Part shown: in pieces, positions 1-12,516 of the stretch
Position numbering within the stretch: the stretch's first letter is position 1
How the letters are laid out: each line of letters starts with the position of its first letter
Assembly: GCA_000151295.1 (NCBI GenBank)
Contig: GG745347.1
Coordinates: 844,976-908,975 of the forward strand
Origin: Allomyces macrogynus ATCC 38327
Taxonomy: Eukaryota > Blastocladiomycota > Blastocladiomycetes > Blastocladiales > Blastocladiaceae
Length of the DNA: 64,000 nt
Direction: 5' to 3'
Notes under the pieces: model-generated
Database searches by the model: none
Seen by the model: only the letters and a program-made list of their open reading frames with translations
Told to the model about the DNA's origin: nothing
Program-made: the position numbers and the translations under genes

Positions 1-1203
1 AGGAGAGGGCGAGCGACCGGGCAGGGTGGAGGACAAGGAGCGGTGGACGGACGAGCACGGCGCGCCACCCTTCACGCGATGGTGGCCAAGTGGATCAGAT
101 GCAGCGCGGGATGACCAGACCTGCACGACAACGTTGCTCGTGCAGATCGTGATGGGATGGGGTCACCACAGGCAAGTACTTGACAGTCATTGTTCTCGGA
201 TCGTGGATGAGGTCCCTGCCGCAAAATTGATTCGCGATGTGATCCACTTTCCATATCACCCAAGACTTGGCTGTCGAACCGTGTCGACCAGTGGCGAAAC
301 GATCCGGCAGGCGGATCAGAAATCTGTTTCATTCACCGTCCTGGCGATTCTCGCGACAAAGATTGGTTGCGGGTGAACTTGGTGACGCCAAAAGAACAAT
401 GGGTCGGTTCCAATTTTGCAAGGCCCCATGCATTTCGCTCACGATGGAAGAAAATGCATCCTTGAACGAAAGAATCAATCCTCCTTGGACCCAACCCACG
501 CGCGCCCCACCTGTGTGCGGCACGTTTTAAGGGAGGTCGGCAAGTTTGTTGCAAGGACCATTAGTTAACACGACAGGGACGCGCTCACACCACACACAGG
601 GTCGCACTCGGACCACAGGGCCGCGGTCACACCGCACACAGGGTGGCGCTCGCACGAGTTGAGCATTCTGAATCGTGACTTCTGAACCCTGACCTACTCT
701 GAGCGCGCCCTGGCGGGTCAAATTGCATTTCATGTATTCTGAAGCATATTGCAGGCGATTGAAGGCAGTGGCGGCTTGGTGCAGACCATGTATTGGCAAG
801 AATTTGCATGCGTCCGCGGCGAGAGATGTCGTCGACGGTGAAGTCCTCACTTGCGATGCGGGCGGAAAGTCAGTGTGCATGCAACATCCTCTGGCAAATC
901 TAAGCGTCTTATGTTTGTGTCATTCCAAACGCCCCTTCGATCATCTTGAGGTGGCATCACCAAGTCGCGCTCGGCTCGCCACGCGACCGACGATCGCTGG
1001 ACGGTTGCCGACTGTGCCAGTCAGTCTCGCCAGTCTCGCCGTTGCCAGCTTTGCCGTTAACCCCTCTTAACAGCGATACTTCGTCAACGACGACACACGA
1101 CAATAAGCAACGACCAGTGTAGGTCCCAGAATCCCCGCACAGCACTTCTCCGAGCTGGGCACCGCGTCGCCAAGCCAACTTTCCTGTCCTTCGATCCAGC
1201 ACC
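1..1203. other. No recognisable gene
   Basis: No reading frame on either strand resembles a known family or can be joined into a plausible spliced gene. The only pattern seen is a short imperfect duplication around 575-655, where a CACAC(A)CAGGG-type phrase recurs. The last part presumably holds the promoter of the gene starting at 1204, but no clear TATA box was found. Confidence 0.5.
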
Positions 1204-2165
1204 ATGGCCAGCACATGCAGCAGTGCGCGTCCTGTCGATGCCGACTCGGCCGCAGAGCTCGTTCTTCGCGCGCGCAATCTCTACATGCACCAGGATGTGG
1301 CCGGTGCCCTGCACGCGATCGCGCCCGTCGTGCAACATGCACCAACCTCGCCAGCGCACCGCGACGCGTGGCGCATTTACTTTGCGTGCCGTGCACGATC
1401 GGGCCATGTCGTAACCGTTGCCGAGTTCCGCAAGGCCAGGGACGAGAGCTTGCTGCCCTTGCTGTACGTTCGTCTGCACGCGCTGGCAGCGTCGCGGGAA
1501 TATTCTTGACCAATCCGACATGCGCGAATACGTACAGACTGCTCGGCCGTACGCCCGACGACCAGTGCGCACTGCTCGCCGACCTGATCCCGGAACTCAC
1601 CGACGTGCGCGTCAAGCACGAGGCCATGGACGTTTGGTGGAATCTCGTGCAGAGCACCGCCAAGTCGCCCGACGACGTGCACCGCATCCTCGGCCAGGTC
1701 GACTGGCTCGACGACGATGACAAGGCCCTGCGGCTCAAGTCGCTCCCGACCTCACCCTCCACCTCCTCCTCCACCGCCACCGGGACCGGCGCCGGTGCAC
1801 CACCGTCCCCGCGGGCGCCGTCCGCGACGCACTCCCCCGTCCCAACCTCCTCCGCCGCGGGCCCCGTCCGCCGCCGCCCGCACGCCGTGGAAGTCGCGTT
1901 CGACAATATGCTGCGGCACCTGCGCGACACCATGGCCAGTCTCAATGCGAACGTGCGCGCGGCGCTCGCCAAGTACTTGCCCGCCTGGATGGACCCGGCC
2001 GTCGCGACGAGCTTGTTGGGGCTCTTAGCCGTGTTTGTGACGGTGCGGTGGCTCGTGCAGCGGTCCCGTGCGGCCGGTGGACAGCCCGTGGTCGCGTTCG
2101 AGGCCGTTCTCGCGGTGCTGGCGCGTGTGCGCGCGTTTGTGACGCAGTACATGACGTTCGTGTAG
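1204..2165 (+). CDS. Predicted C-terminally membrane-anchored protein, possibly PEX26-like
   Basis: Two exons, 1204-1463 and 1538-2165, give 295 aa. The 74-bp intron (GTACGT donor, TTGAC branch, ACAG acceptor) splits a Leu codon after two bases and joins exactly into the downstream frame, removing a stop. The N-terminal ~150 residues are alpha-helical and TPR-like. A Pro/Ser/Thr/Ala-rich linker follows (about residues 155-205). A hydrophobic segment at about residues 240-260 (core LLGLLAVFVTV) is followed by ~35 residues with a second amphipathic helix. Helical N-domain, linker and near-C-terminal membrane span recall peroxisomal PEX26/Pex15, which recruits the Pex1-Pex6 ATPases. That assignment rests on architecture only. 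It faces the minus-strand phosphatase gene tail to tail, 224 bp apart. I am confident of the gene, not of its function. Confidence 0.68.
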
Positions 2166-2389
2166 ACTGTGGAGCAGGAGCGTGTACATGATTTGGGAGG
2201 GGAGGGGTAATGGTGTGGAGAGGCCGGCGTGGCCTTGTGCTGTTGGATGCACATCGTTTTTGTACCCCGCAACGGTGTGCATTCACGTCAGACCATGGAT
2301 CACAGCACCAGATTGGATCATGAGCCAGTTCAACGATCAAAACAGACATCCATCGACAACACACCCCTACTGTACCCGCGCCCTCCCAT

Positions 2390-3642
2390 TCACCACAAAT
2401 GACCCGTACTGTTGATGTGCGTTGCCACCACCAAAGATTCCTTCCCGGGCCTACCCACCGTCTCGCCAGGCCACACCACAGCAATTTTCCCCTTCTCAAC
2501 CGAGTGCGCGCGCGCGTGACTGTGTTCTTGCACCAGCGCGCGGTCGAGAGCACGGAAATGAGGGTCAATTGGCCCAACCTTCTGGATTTGTCCGGTAGAA
2601 TGAGCCTTGGCAAATTGCTGGAACTGAGTGTCGTCCAAGTCGGCGACGCGTTCCGGCGCATCTGACTCTAGCGGAACCAGGTCAAGGACGGTCACGCTGC
2701 AATTGTCCACAGTGATTGTGTCCATGAGGCGGAGTGAGCCGTGGAGAATGTGTGCGAGCAGGATGCGGAACATGAGCCCGTGGCCTAAACGTGATCGGGA
2801 TTGAATGGGTTGCGTGTGAGAATGAATTGTGGGTGAAGGCGGGCGTACCGACGATCACAGCCGTGATAATTCGCTGCTCCTGCTCGGCACGAGCCAGCGC
2901 ATCCGTGACGATATCCAGGAGCTTGCCGACCGACCGCTTGCGCATGGCGTTGGGCGACTCGGCTCCAGGGAGGTTGCCTAAGCGTGGAGGCCGGCAGCAT
3001 CAGCAATGCCCTCTCGTTAGGCAAACAGGTAAGACAAACATCGCACACTCAAAGTCGCCTGATCGCCACGCTGCAATGACTGACCGCATGTCTGGAATCG
3101 GTTTGCCTTCATGGCCACCCCAGTGAATCTCGTTCAGCTCAGCATACGACTAGATGGCTGCAGGTGAGCAGCGATGAAGAGGCGAAAGGCTCAGCCAGGA
3201 ACAAGGTATCGTGCCTCGCGGATGGCATTCGGGTGGTATTCGCCGGCAATCGCGTCGGCCGTCTGCTGGGCGCGCTGTGTTTGGAAGAGACAGCTGGTAA
3301 GCCATCGCCACCAGCATTCTTGCGTGCATCATTCGTCAATACGCACCAGCAGCTTGCTGGCGACAATCAAATCAACTTGAGGCGCCTGTTTCGACAAATG
3401 TGACCCGAGCTGAGCAGCCTGGAGTGCGCCGTGGTCGTTGAGGGGTGGATCGATGCCACTACCTTGCAAATGTCCCCTGACATTCGCATCCGTTTCTAAA
3501 TACTCGCAACGTCAAATATTGGTCGAACCAGCGTCAGATCCTTGCCCTCCCTCTGGTTTGTTTGAGCGACCATACCGCCATGGCGGCACAAGATCAGGCG
3601 CACAGCTGTGTTGGAGGGTGGCAAGGAAAGAAAATGGCCCAT
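2390..3642 (-). CDS. Histidine phosphatase superfamily protein (phosphoglycerate-mutase-like), copy 1
   Basis: Six exons: 3642-3576, 3495-3347, 3274-3215, 3149-3047, 2977-2849 and 2784-2390; 300 aa. The family signature RHGET is assembled across intron 1 (RHG|ET). The second catalytic His lies in VIVGHGLMFR near residue 172, and a conserved ESP motif precedes it. A ~120-residue C-terminal extension follows the second His. Such enzymes transfer phosphate through a phospho-His; substrates range from sugar phosphates to protein phospho-tyrosine and cannot be read here. The start codon is the nearest ATG upstream of the RHG exon; a longer 5' end is possible. All five introns match copy 2 (49493-50796) in position and phase (1,0,0,1,1). 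Intron 3 seems to use a GC donor (3214-3213) where copy 2 has GT; a weaker GT nine bases downstream would add three residues. No frame lesion is seen. Confidence 0.82.
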
Positions 3643-4540
3643 TTCGTCGCGCCTGGGCCAGGTCTGTGATAAACGTGATATTTCTTGCCTTGAGTTGCTG
3701 GTGTGTCCGGCACGGGCGCGTCGACGTTGCCGGCAATAACCGTCAGCACAAGGCACCCCGCGAAAAGTTTGGATCGCTTGCGAAATGGACGGATTAAGGT
3801 CGGCCAGGAAACGAGGATCGAGCAGCATCACAGCCAGAACGCTCTAAGGAGAGAAGAGAGAAACGGAGTGACGTGGAAAGGCAGCCTTGCCACAGATGCG
3901 ACATTTGTCATGATGCCGGCATAACACATGGGCCAACCAGCCTCAAGGCAAGTGCCTGCCTGGGGCTTTCGGCAACCGTTACGGCGCACCATTTCTCCGA
4001 ACAGTTCGCACCCATTTGATGAGGCCGTTTCAGCCCACACCGTTGTCCCTTGCGGCTTTCGCTCTCGTCCTCGCTGCTCGCGCACACTTTGGGCGGTGGA
4101 GTGGCGCGACGCGTTGCGCGATGGCCTGACGCGCGCATCTTGGTCATCCGCGCCGGCCGAGGCATCGCTCGGCGTCAACGGCCCGAACCCAGACCAGAAC
4201 AACGAACATGGCGTGTTAAGGATGCCTGTCAGGGGCGCACACCTTCCCAGAAGCCTGACATGATCGGGGCCGTGCGCGGCACGATCAACAGCGCGCGAGC
4301 CGCACGTGTCTTCGAGCAAATCCTTGCTGAGCTGGCGCCATCGACAACTCGGGCCTGCTGGTCCTGCCGGGCACATCACAGCCACGGTGCCCGTCAGCGC
4401 TCTTTCTCTCTGGACTCGCTCAACAACTCGCCGCACGACGTCTCCACCCGTCTGGCGCGCGCTCCTTGCGCCCCAGCTCTGTCGCCGGCTCCGATCAACT
4501 CAGCAGGACAGTCGAAACGTACCAACGAGCTGCAACGATC
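3643..4540. other. Divergent intergenic region between phosphatase copy 1 and the ABC transporter
   Basis: About 0.9 kb between two divergently transcribed genes, presumably holding both promoters. Several open frames cross it on both strands, the longest being about 200 codons (minus strand, 3828-4436), but their composition looks like antisense of GC-rich DNA and none resembles a family. An extra 5' exon of either neighbour cannot be excluded. Confidence 0.45.
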
Positions 4541-7500
4541 ATGACGGCGACCGACGACGACAAAGTACCGCTCACGGTGGACGTTGAAGCGGACGTGCGC
4601 GCGACCAAGACGAGCTCGGCGATCGAGCATGCGCGCGGGTTTCGTCCGAGCGACCTCGTCTTCCTCCAGGCGTCGCCGCTCGTTACGAAAGGGTTCCGGC
4701 AGGGACAGCTCGAGCATGACGACTTGCTGCCCATCAGGTCCGGCACTACCGGCTCGATGGCCGCGAAACGAACGCCCCGCTGACGATGCCTGCCACTCAG
4801 GGATGGAGATCAGTCCGAGATGCTTGCCAGCAAGATGCGCGAGGCATGGAACGAGCAACTGCGCGCGGGCAAGTCGCCCACCATGTGGCGCGCCCTGGTA
4901 CGCACCAAACGCGCGCTCTTGATGTGCGTTGGTGGCCAGTCTCTGACCAGCGAAACCGGACCCATCATCCTCGATAGATCACGGTGTTTGGACGACACTA
5001 CCTGATGATTGCGGTGCTGGCGTTTGGGTCGGGCGCGTGCAAGATCTCCTCGGCGATTTTCCTCGGACAATTCATCTCGTTTCTCCAGACGCCCGACGCA
5101 CCGCTTGCTCGCGTACGGAAAACTTCCAGTATCCGACTTCCCTGTACCGCTACGGATGATCATGAGGTGCTGACCATTCACGCGTACCGCTCTCCATCAG
5201 GGAGTCGGGTTTGGCGCCGGTCTCGCGCTCGCTATGCTCATGTTCAGTATCCTCGAGTCGCATTTCATGATGCATGCGTATCGCATTGGCATTCGTGCGC
5301 GCGTCGCGGTCACCGCGTTCCTCTACTCGCACCTGCTCACGCTCAACGGCGCGACGCTCCCGCCAGTTGGACAGACGCTCAACGTGATTTCCAACGACGC
5401 GCAGCGGCTCGAGGACGCGGCGCCGTTCCTGATTTTCACGGTGCTCGGTCCGCTCGAGACCTGTATCGTCGTCGGGATCACCTGGATTTACATGGGCTGG
5501 GCGGCCGCCGCGGCGTTTGGGACGCTGATTGCCATGCTCCTGCTCGTCTCGACCAATGTGGGCCGGTTCAAGGTGGCGCGCGGGAACATGGTGGACGCGC
5601 GCGACCGGCGCATTCGGCTCTTGTCGGAACTGATCAAGTCGATTGAAATGATCAAACTCTACGCGTGGGAGTCGGCGTTCGTGCGGCTGGTGCTCGATGC
5701 GCGACAAGAGGAGGTCGCGCACTTGCAAAAGTGGTACAACCTGAAGGGAATCAACACGGTCTTTACGTGGGCGGTACCTGGCGCTATGGCTGTCGCTGGG
5801 TTTTTCTCGTGGTTCTTTGGAATCGGCACGACGTTTACGACCAAGGGAGTCTTCACGTCGCTGCTTTTGTTTGGCGCGGTCCGTGTCAACATGTCGTGGC
5901 GCGTGCCGAGGTCGATTGAGCTCGTGGCCGACTTGCGGTATGGCTTCTTTTCTCGCTGAATCGGGCAGATTTTCGGGTGGAAAGGCTGACCATCAGTCCA
6001 AACTAGCGTCTCGTTCCAACGCATCGAGGAGTTTCTGAACCTGAAGGCGACGGCGGCCGTGACCCCGCTCAACCAGGCCGACAAGGAGGCCAACACGGTC
6101 CTCGCCTTCAACTCGGCCATGTTTGCGTGGACGCCCAACCAGCCAGTTCTGCGCGACGTCGACCTCACCATTCGCGCCGGCCAAATCGTGGCCGTGATTG
6201 GTCAAGTCGGTTCTGGCAAGTCGTCGCTTCTGCTCGCTGCGCTCGGCCAGCTGCACGCGAATCGCACCGATGCGGTCCGTCGCGTCACCGACGTGGCCTA
6301 CACGCCGCAGGCCGCGTACGTGTTCCCAGGCACCGTCGAGGACAATATCGTCATGGCGTCGCCTGTGGACGCCGATCGGCTCACACGCGTCGTCGCCGTG
6401 TGCCAACTCACGCCTGATATCGCACGGTGGGATAGTGGGCTGCAGACGCGGCTTGGCGAGCGCGGGGTCAAGGTGAGCGGTGGGCAACGTGCGCGTCTGT
6501 GCCTCGCGCGCGCTCTCTATCACGCTGATGCGACGCAGGCACGACTCGTCGTGCTCGACGACGTGTTTGCGGCGCTCGATGCGCATGTTGCAGCAACCAT
6601 CTTTATTGAGCTACGCGATTTCTTCAAGGCTTCGGACGCGGCGGTCGTGATCGTCACGCATCATCTCCACCTGGTCGCTCAGTGCGACGAGGTCGTTTAC
6701 CTGCATTCGGGTAGCGTGCTCGCGCATGGGCCGCTCGCGCAAGTCGTGGCCGTCGCGGCCGAGCGTGACCCGCATTTCGCTGCCGTCGTCGCCGAGTTCA
6801 CGGGCGTCGGGGTGCACGGTGTGGGCGACGAGAAAATCGACATGATCGTGAAAGAGGGCGGCGCCGGTCTGAACGGTCAGTCTGCTGGCTCATCGCGCCC
6901 CATTGACGATGACGACGAGGAGGAGGAGGATGGCGGGCTTATTGGCGGTGGGGAGGGCGAGGACTGGGACGAGCATGCACAGCAAGGGTTTGATGCCGGC
7001 ATGTTCTGGGGCTTCCTCAAGTTGAGTAATGGCGCGGCGCTCATGACTGGCGCGCTGATCATGGGCGTTGCAACGTTTGCGCTGCAAGCGTTGGCCGACT
7101 ACAAGTTGTCGACGTGGGCTGCTGCCCCCGCTGAGCACCAGGCTGAGCCGCAGTACTGGGTGCCGTACTTGTCGCTGACGGCCGGGATCCCGCTCGCAGC
7201 GTTTCTGTTCACGTTCGGGTTCTTCCGCGTCTTGATGCGCTCGTCGGCGCACCTCTTCGAAAAAATGCTGCACAACGTCGTTCGTGCCACGCCGCATTTC
7301 TTCCAGCTCAACCCGTCCGGCCGCATTCTGAACCGTATGGGCAAGGACATGGCGCTCGCCGATGAGACGTTGCCCGACGCCTTCACCGAATGCGTGCGGC
7401 TCTGGCTCTACATTTTCATGATCGTCATTGTCGTCGCGATTGCCGTGCCGTGGATTTTGCTCGCGCTCGCGCCCGTCATCTTTGCGTTCTTCCTGCTGCG

Positions 7501-8949
7501 TCGACGGTACGTCGCGGCCAACCGGCCTGTGCGCCGTCTCGAGGCGCTTTCGCGGTCGCCCGTCTACGCGCATGTCGTGTCGTCTGTCGAGGGCATCGCC
7601 ACGGTCGCCGCTCTTCGTCGCGAATCCGCCTATGCGCATCAGTTTTTCGAGGCGATTGACCGCAACTCGCGTGCGCTTCTGTCATACTACACGGTCGAGC
7701 GATGGCTGTGTCTGCGCATCGACGGGCTCGCGTGTATTGTGATTGGATCGACGGTCGGGTTGATGATTGGGCTCAAGCCGCAGCTTGGGCTCACACTGGC
7801 CGCACTCGCGCAAATGTACGTGCTCAACTTGGTCGACGCGACGCAGTATAATGTGCGCAAGACGGCCGAGCTCGAGCTGCAGCTCGTCGCAGTGGAACGG
7901 ATCATGGAGTATGCCAATGCGATCCCGCTCGAAGTCGAGGCGACGAGCAATGAACCGGTGCCGGACGCGTGGCCGGACAAGGGCGTCGTCGAGTTCCGCG
8001 ACATGACCCTGCGGTACCCGGGCGCGGACCGCGCCGCGCTGCGTGGTATCACTCTGGCCACACGGCCAGGTGAGAAGATTGGGATCGTTGGACGGACGGG
8101 TTCGTGCTGCCTTGGTGAATGCTGATACGTGGTCACCAATTGACCTTCACGCCTTCCACCGTAGGTGCCGGTAAGAGTTCGATAATCAACACGCTTTTCC
8201 GTCTGGCCGAGCCGTCGCAAGACGGCGTCCATATCGACGGCGTCAACATTTCCGGCATCGACTTGCGTGATTTGCGCGGTCGTCTTGCTATCGTACGCTC
8301 ATTTTGTTCCTCATTTCACATATCCCGCATTGTCGCTGATTTTCCCCACCCGCTCAACCAATAGATTCCGCAGTCTCTGTACTTGTTCCACGGCTCGGTG
8401 CGGTTCAACCTCGACCCATTCGGCCAGCACTCGGACCAGGCGCTATGGCGCGCGCTCGAAGCCGTCGAGTTGAAGGATGTCGTCGAGCGGTACCCGGCCA
8501 AGCTCGACGACCGACCGGCTCTGAGCGCGGGTGAGGGCCAGTTGTTCCAGCTCGCGCGCGTGCTGCTGCGCAAGAGCAAGGTGCTCATTCTCGACGAATG
8601 TGTGTTTCGCTTGCTTCCTCAAACTGGTTACCTCTCTCTCCTCGGCTGACACTCGTCATGTTCCTCGAACGTAGGCTCCTCGAATATCGACGTGGCCAAG
8701 GACCGCATTCTGCAACAGACGATCCGGCGCGAGTTTGCCGATTGTACGATCCTCACGATCGCGCACCGGATCGACACGATCCTCGACAATGACCGCGTGC
8801 TCGTCCTCGACCAGGGCCAGGTCGCCGAGTTTGACTCGCCGCACAACCTGCTGCGCGACCGCAACAGCATGTTTTATGGGCTCGCGGCCAAGTCGTTGGG
8901 CGAGGAGAAGCTCGAGTCGCTGGTGCGCGAGATGAGGATCAACGAATAG
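4541..8949 (+). CDS. ABCC-type (MRP) full ABC transporter
   Basis: Eight exons: 4541-4737, 4801-4897, 4978-5112, 5201-5937, 6007-8099, 8165-8292, 8365-8599 and 8675-8949; 1,298 aa, the usual size of short MRPs without TMD0. Domain order is TMD1, NBD1, TMD2, NBD2. NBD1 (Walker A near residue 453, GQVGSGKSS) has signature VSGGQ and Walker B VVLDD, where Asp replaces the usual Glu, as is typical of the degenerate ABCC site. NBD2 has Walker A GRTGAGKSS (~1083), Q-loop PQSLYLF, signature LSAGEGQ (~1181) and Walker B VLILDE (~1201). An acidic stretch (about residues 690-710) links NBD1 to TMD2. Family role: ATP-driven export of organic anions, conjugates or drugs across plasma or vacuolar membrane; the substrate cannot be told. 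The exon 2 donor (4898, GTACGC) was chosen because it restores the conserved lead into the first membrane segment; a GTTGGT donor at 4928 is the alternative. Confidence 0.93.
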
Positions 8950-10422
8950 CAGGCCCTGTGGACTGGGCGCATTGGAGATAGCAAAGAAACTATTTTGGAA
9001 TATGCAGGGGGATTTGGGCCAGCTGGTATCATATATCACCTCGTCAATTCTGGTATTTTTGTGCACACGACCGGGACACATCTGGCACACGATTCAGGGC
9101 GGGGGCAGGCTGCGGCGTGGCGGGCGAGGCGTGGAACTTGATCAGTGTGTTCCAGCGTTGCCACCATTTCGCGTCTTCCACAGCCCCTTGAAGTTGGTGC
9201 CTTGTTTGATGATCGATCACCATCATGTGCGTCCCGTTTAGTGAAGGAGGAAGGTTGGAGCAGAGTGTACCAGACTCTGTCCGGCCAGCATTACCACCAT
9301 TGACTTGCATTTTGTACTAATGCAGCGGTCACCGTGTCCCTGTTGCGTCTTCCAGCTCGTGCCGGCTCATCCTTGGAATACAGCGATTTGCGGCCGACTC
9401 TGAGGAGCTTGTCGATTTTGAGATGCGTGTTATTGGCCTCTTTTGGCCTCAGAGTGCTGCAGCGTTGGTTGTGGGGGCACGCAGTGGTTGAACGGCTGCT
9501 CCACGACCTCCACCACACCCACCAGCTGAGCGCGTCTCACCACGGTGTGAGACATCGATCGAGCGTCGGACGTCTTGTTTGAATCTTCCTCTCTGGACGT
9601 GGCGGGGGTGGAGAGAGGGTGGAGGCAATAAGAAACACTCCTCTCCTCTCACACCTCACTTGAAGTTTGGCAATGGACAGTCCCGACATAACGATTTGCG
9701 GGGTGTGATTATTGAGAAGCCGATGGGGTACACGTGCAGATGACGCGTGCATTCCACGTTGGGGTGCGAGTCAGTGCGCTGATTCTGGCGAGGGCGTCTG
9801 GAGTGCTGCAACAAAACATCCTGCATGGCCACAGCCTAGCGGATAATTGTAATCAAAGGCTCGTATTTCAGGATACACACCCGAGTGCGCTCAGGTTCGT
9901 TTTTATTGAACCTGACAGTAAAGAGGAAGAAAAAACCATTGATCAAAGCGGTGCGAACCACACTGTTTGCTTATCGTGCAGAAGATTTCGAAAATCTAAT
10001 CTCTCCTTTCGCTTCCCCCTCCCCCCCCCCCCCCACCAGTCGACCCATCGTGCAACTCTTCGCACGCAATAAAAGCAGGTCCCCCCCCCCAAAAAAAAAA
10101 AAAAAAAAAGACGGACATTGCTGTTGCAATTGAGAGCTGAAGTTGGACCGGTAGCTATGATCACTCGCCATGTGACTCGTCGAGGGAAGTGTGAGCAAGT
10201 CCTCTTGCACGAAACGGCCAGACAGAAACGTGCAAATCAGCCAAACCCAAAATTGCGACATCAGACGTGCTGTATATATACCATTTCCACTCGGAAAGCG
10301 CCGAGGAGCAACTTCTCCACCACTGTTCCAAATCAATAAACACAAAACGGGGCCGCCGTCACTGTCGTGCACACAGCGCCGACTTCTCCCTCACAGCCCC
10401 CCAAAAACTCCACGGCCCTCTC
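8950..10422. other. Convergent intergenic region
   Basis: 1.47 kb between the 3' ends of the ABC transporter (+) and the oleate hydratase gene (-). No frame here resembles a protein family. It contains AATAAA-type hexamers on the plus strand (near 10068 and 10335), a TATATATA stretch near 10272-10280, and the homopolymer tracts listed separately. Confidence 0.5.
10021..10109. repeat. Homopolymer tracts C14, C10 and A19
   Basis: A run of 14 C at 10021-10034, then 10 C at 10081-10090 running straight into 19 A at 10091-10109. They lie between convergent genes. They may be real slippage-prone tracts, the A-tail of an inserted retrosequence, or assembly error. Confidence 0.7.
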
Positions 10423-12435
10423 CTAGCTCATGAATGACTTGAGCGACTGGATCAAGTACGCCGGCGAGTGACCGGCCTTGTAAATCGGCGGCGGGAGCTT
10501 CGACTCGTCGAGCGACATGAGTTCGCAGACGGCTATGCGCGCGGCACGCGTCGAGTACTCGACGGTGAAGACGACATCGTCCGGGATCTCGGCAAACTGC
10601 GAGACAAACGCCAAGTTGGTCGACCCGTGCGGGACCACGGGCGGGCGGTCCTCGTGCGTGCGCGTCAGGAACATGGACGTGATCATCGGCATCATGCACG
10701 GCTGAGCAGGGGCAAGGAAGGAGAAATTGGTCAGTTCAGCGGGTCATTTCACTTGCGAAACGCATGAATCGGCGCGAAAAGAGGCACGTACCACGACAAC
10801 GGTCGTATCGCGAATCGTCTCCCAGTCGGCATCGGTCGCGCCGACCGACTCGAACGGCTTCTTTAAGTGGCCCAGGAGCTCCTCGAACATTTCGCGGCCC
10901 GTGCACTCGCGCATGGGCTTGGCGACATAATCGCCCTCGACGTCCGTGTGCAGCGCGTAGGCCCAGAAGACGGCCACGTCCTCAGGCTGGTTGCGGAAAT
11001 GCGGCTGCTTGGCAATCACGTACGACAGGCGCCACTTGGAGTCCTTGAACGTGACGAGCGCGCCGGTGCCGGGCGAGTTGGTCGTCCACATTTCGTTGAG
11101 CCGCAGGAATGTCGGGTCGCGCAGGGTCACGGTAAACGACATCCACTGCGCTTCCTCGAACCGGTTCAGGAAGTTGTGCGGGTTACCGGCCAGCGTCGGG
11201 AACTCGCGCGACACGTTCTCCCAGAGCTGGAACGTGCCGTCGGGCTCGAGCTTGATGGGCGCGGGCGTGTCCATATCGCCGAGACCTGCCGACGAGGTCA
11301 TCGACCCATTGGTGAAGAAGACGAGGTCGTTGACCGGGTCGATTTCGAGCGTCTCCTCTTCGCCCGAGTCGGTCTTCACGAGCTTGAGCGCCTTGACCGT
11401 CATCGTGTGCGGGTGGGTCCGGTCGTACTCAAAGTCGGCCACCTTGGTGAGCGGCACAAACTTGACGCCCAGCGATTTGAGGTGGTTCATGAGCGGCAAC
11501 ACGATCGAGTCGTACTGGTTATAGACGGTACGGTCGACACCGGCGAGCGTCTCGATGCGCGGGAACTCGTGCGCGAAACGGTGCAGGTACCGCTTGAACT
11601 CGACGGCCGAGTGGCAGGGCTCTAGTGAAAAGCGTGGAGCGGGGAACATTGATCAACTCAATTGCACATTTCGCATGCGCAACCGGGTCAATAAGCGACG
11701 AGAAAGCGACACGTACTGAACGCAAACGTCGTCTGCCACATGTACCAGAAGTTGGTCGTGAAGTAGTGCTCCGAGAAGCACTCGTCGATGCGCTTGGTGC
11801 CGAGCTCCTCCTCGGAGATCGAGAGCATGGCGAGCATGTCGAGCCGGTCCTGGTTGTCAAACCCCATCGTCGTGACGTCGATTTTGTTGCCCTCGGCGTC
11901 GACGAGACGCGCGTGCGCCTCGGTCTTGATGCGCTCGTCAAAGTCCATAATCTCGTCGTAGACGGTCTTGATGTCCTCGCCGTTCGAGATCTTCTCCTTG
12001 AAGTATGGCTCGTAGGCGGGGATCCACTTGCACAAGTCGTAGAGGCACAGGTAACTGTTGGGTTTGGGAGCGAATAAAAGTGGTCAGATTGCACGGTTCC
12101 GAGAACAGAAGGTGCGAGACGCGCCGCGTCTTTGCGAAAAACGAAATCGCATACCTCAGGTTGAGCATGCGCCCGCCGCGAATCACGTAGCCGCGCGGGT
12201 CCTCGGCCGACCCCGACCCGTCAAGCGACCCACCGTGCACGCCAAACTCCTCGAAGATGGTGATGTTCTCGCCGGGCACGCCCGCGTCGCGGATCAGGAA
12301 CGCGGCCGAGGCCAGACACCCGATACCGGACCCGACCATCCAGGCCTTGGTCGTGGCTGGGTCACGCTCGGGGATCACGCGCTCGGTCGGGTGGTCGCGG
12401 TGGTAGTGGTTCGACAGGACGGCGCGGGCAATCAT
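10423..12435 (-). CDS. Oleate hydratase / MCRA-family FAD enzyme
   Basis: Four exons: 12435-12155, 12054-11717, 11621-10792 and 10701-10423, separated by introns of 100, 95 and 90 bp; 575 aa, the normal family length. The N-terminal Rossmann motif VGSGIGCLASAAFL binds FAD. The family RGGR loop is present (residues RGGRMLNL) and FEEFGVHGGSLDG gives the second FAD contact. Later blocks such as CHSAVEFKRYLHRF and PCMMPMITSMF also match. The family adds water to the cis-9 double bond of oleic and related acids to give 10-hydroxy fatty acids; FAD is structural. The start at 12435 is preferred because it gives the usual ~32 residues before VGSG and lies 74 nt below a TATA box. In-frame ATGs at 12501 and 12594 would add 22 or 53 residues. 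These proteins are common in bacteria and some fungi; transfer cannot be judged here, and three spliceosomal introns show it is established. Confidence 0.93.
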
Positions 12436-12508
12436 GTTGGTGGTGGATGAGATGACATGGGAGAATCCGAAGTTGGATGCGGATTCAGAGCGGACGGGCA
12501 TGTTGTGG

Positions 12509-12516
12509 TATTTATA
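12509..12516 (-). promoter_or_regulatory. TATA box of the oleate hydratase gene
   Basis: TATAAATA on the minus strand, 74 nt upstream of the preferred ATG (12435) and 8 nt upstream of the alternative ATG (12501). Its position favours transcription starting downstream of the 12501 codon. Confidence 0.5.

Noticed and set aside
1..1200. Several ~100-codon frames
   Set aside because: No family resemblance, overlapping on both strands, no splice path to a longer gene.
3828..4436. 202-codon minus-strand frame upstream of phosphatase copy 1
   Set aside because: No motif, Arg/Pro/Ser-rich composition of random GC-rich frames, and no splice route into the RHG exon that improves the match to copy 2.
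6890..7639. 249-codon minus-strand frame
   Set aside because: Antisense of the ABC transporter; rich in Arg/Glu/Asp as expected from an antisense frame.
10867..11625. 252-codon plus-strand frame
   Set aside because: Shadow of oleate hydratase exon 3 in GC-rich DNA; the sense strand carries clear family motifs.
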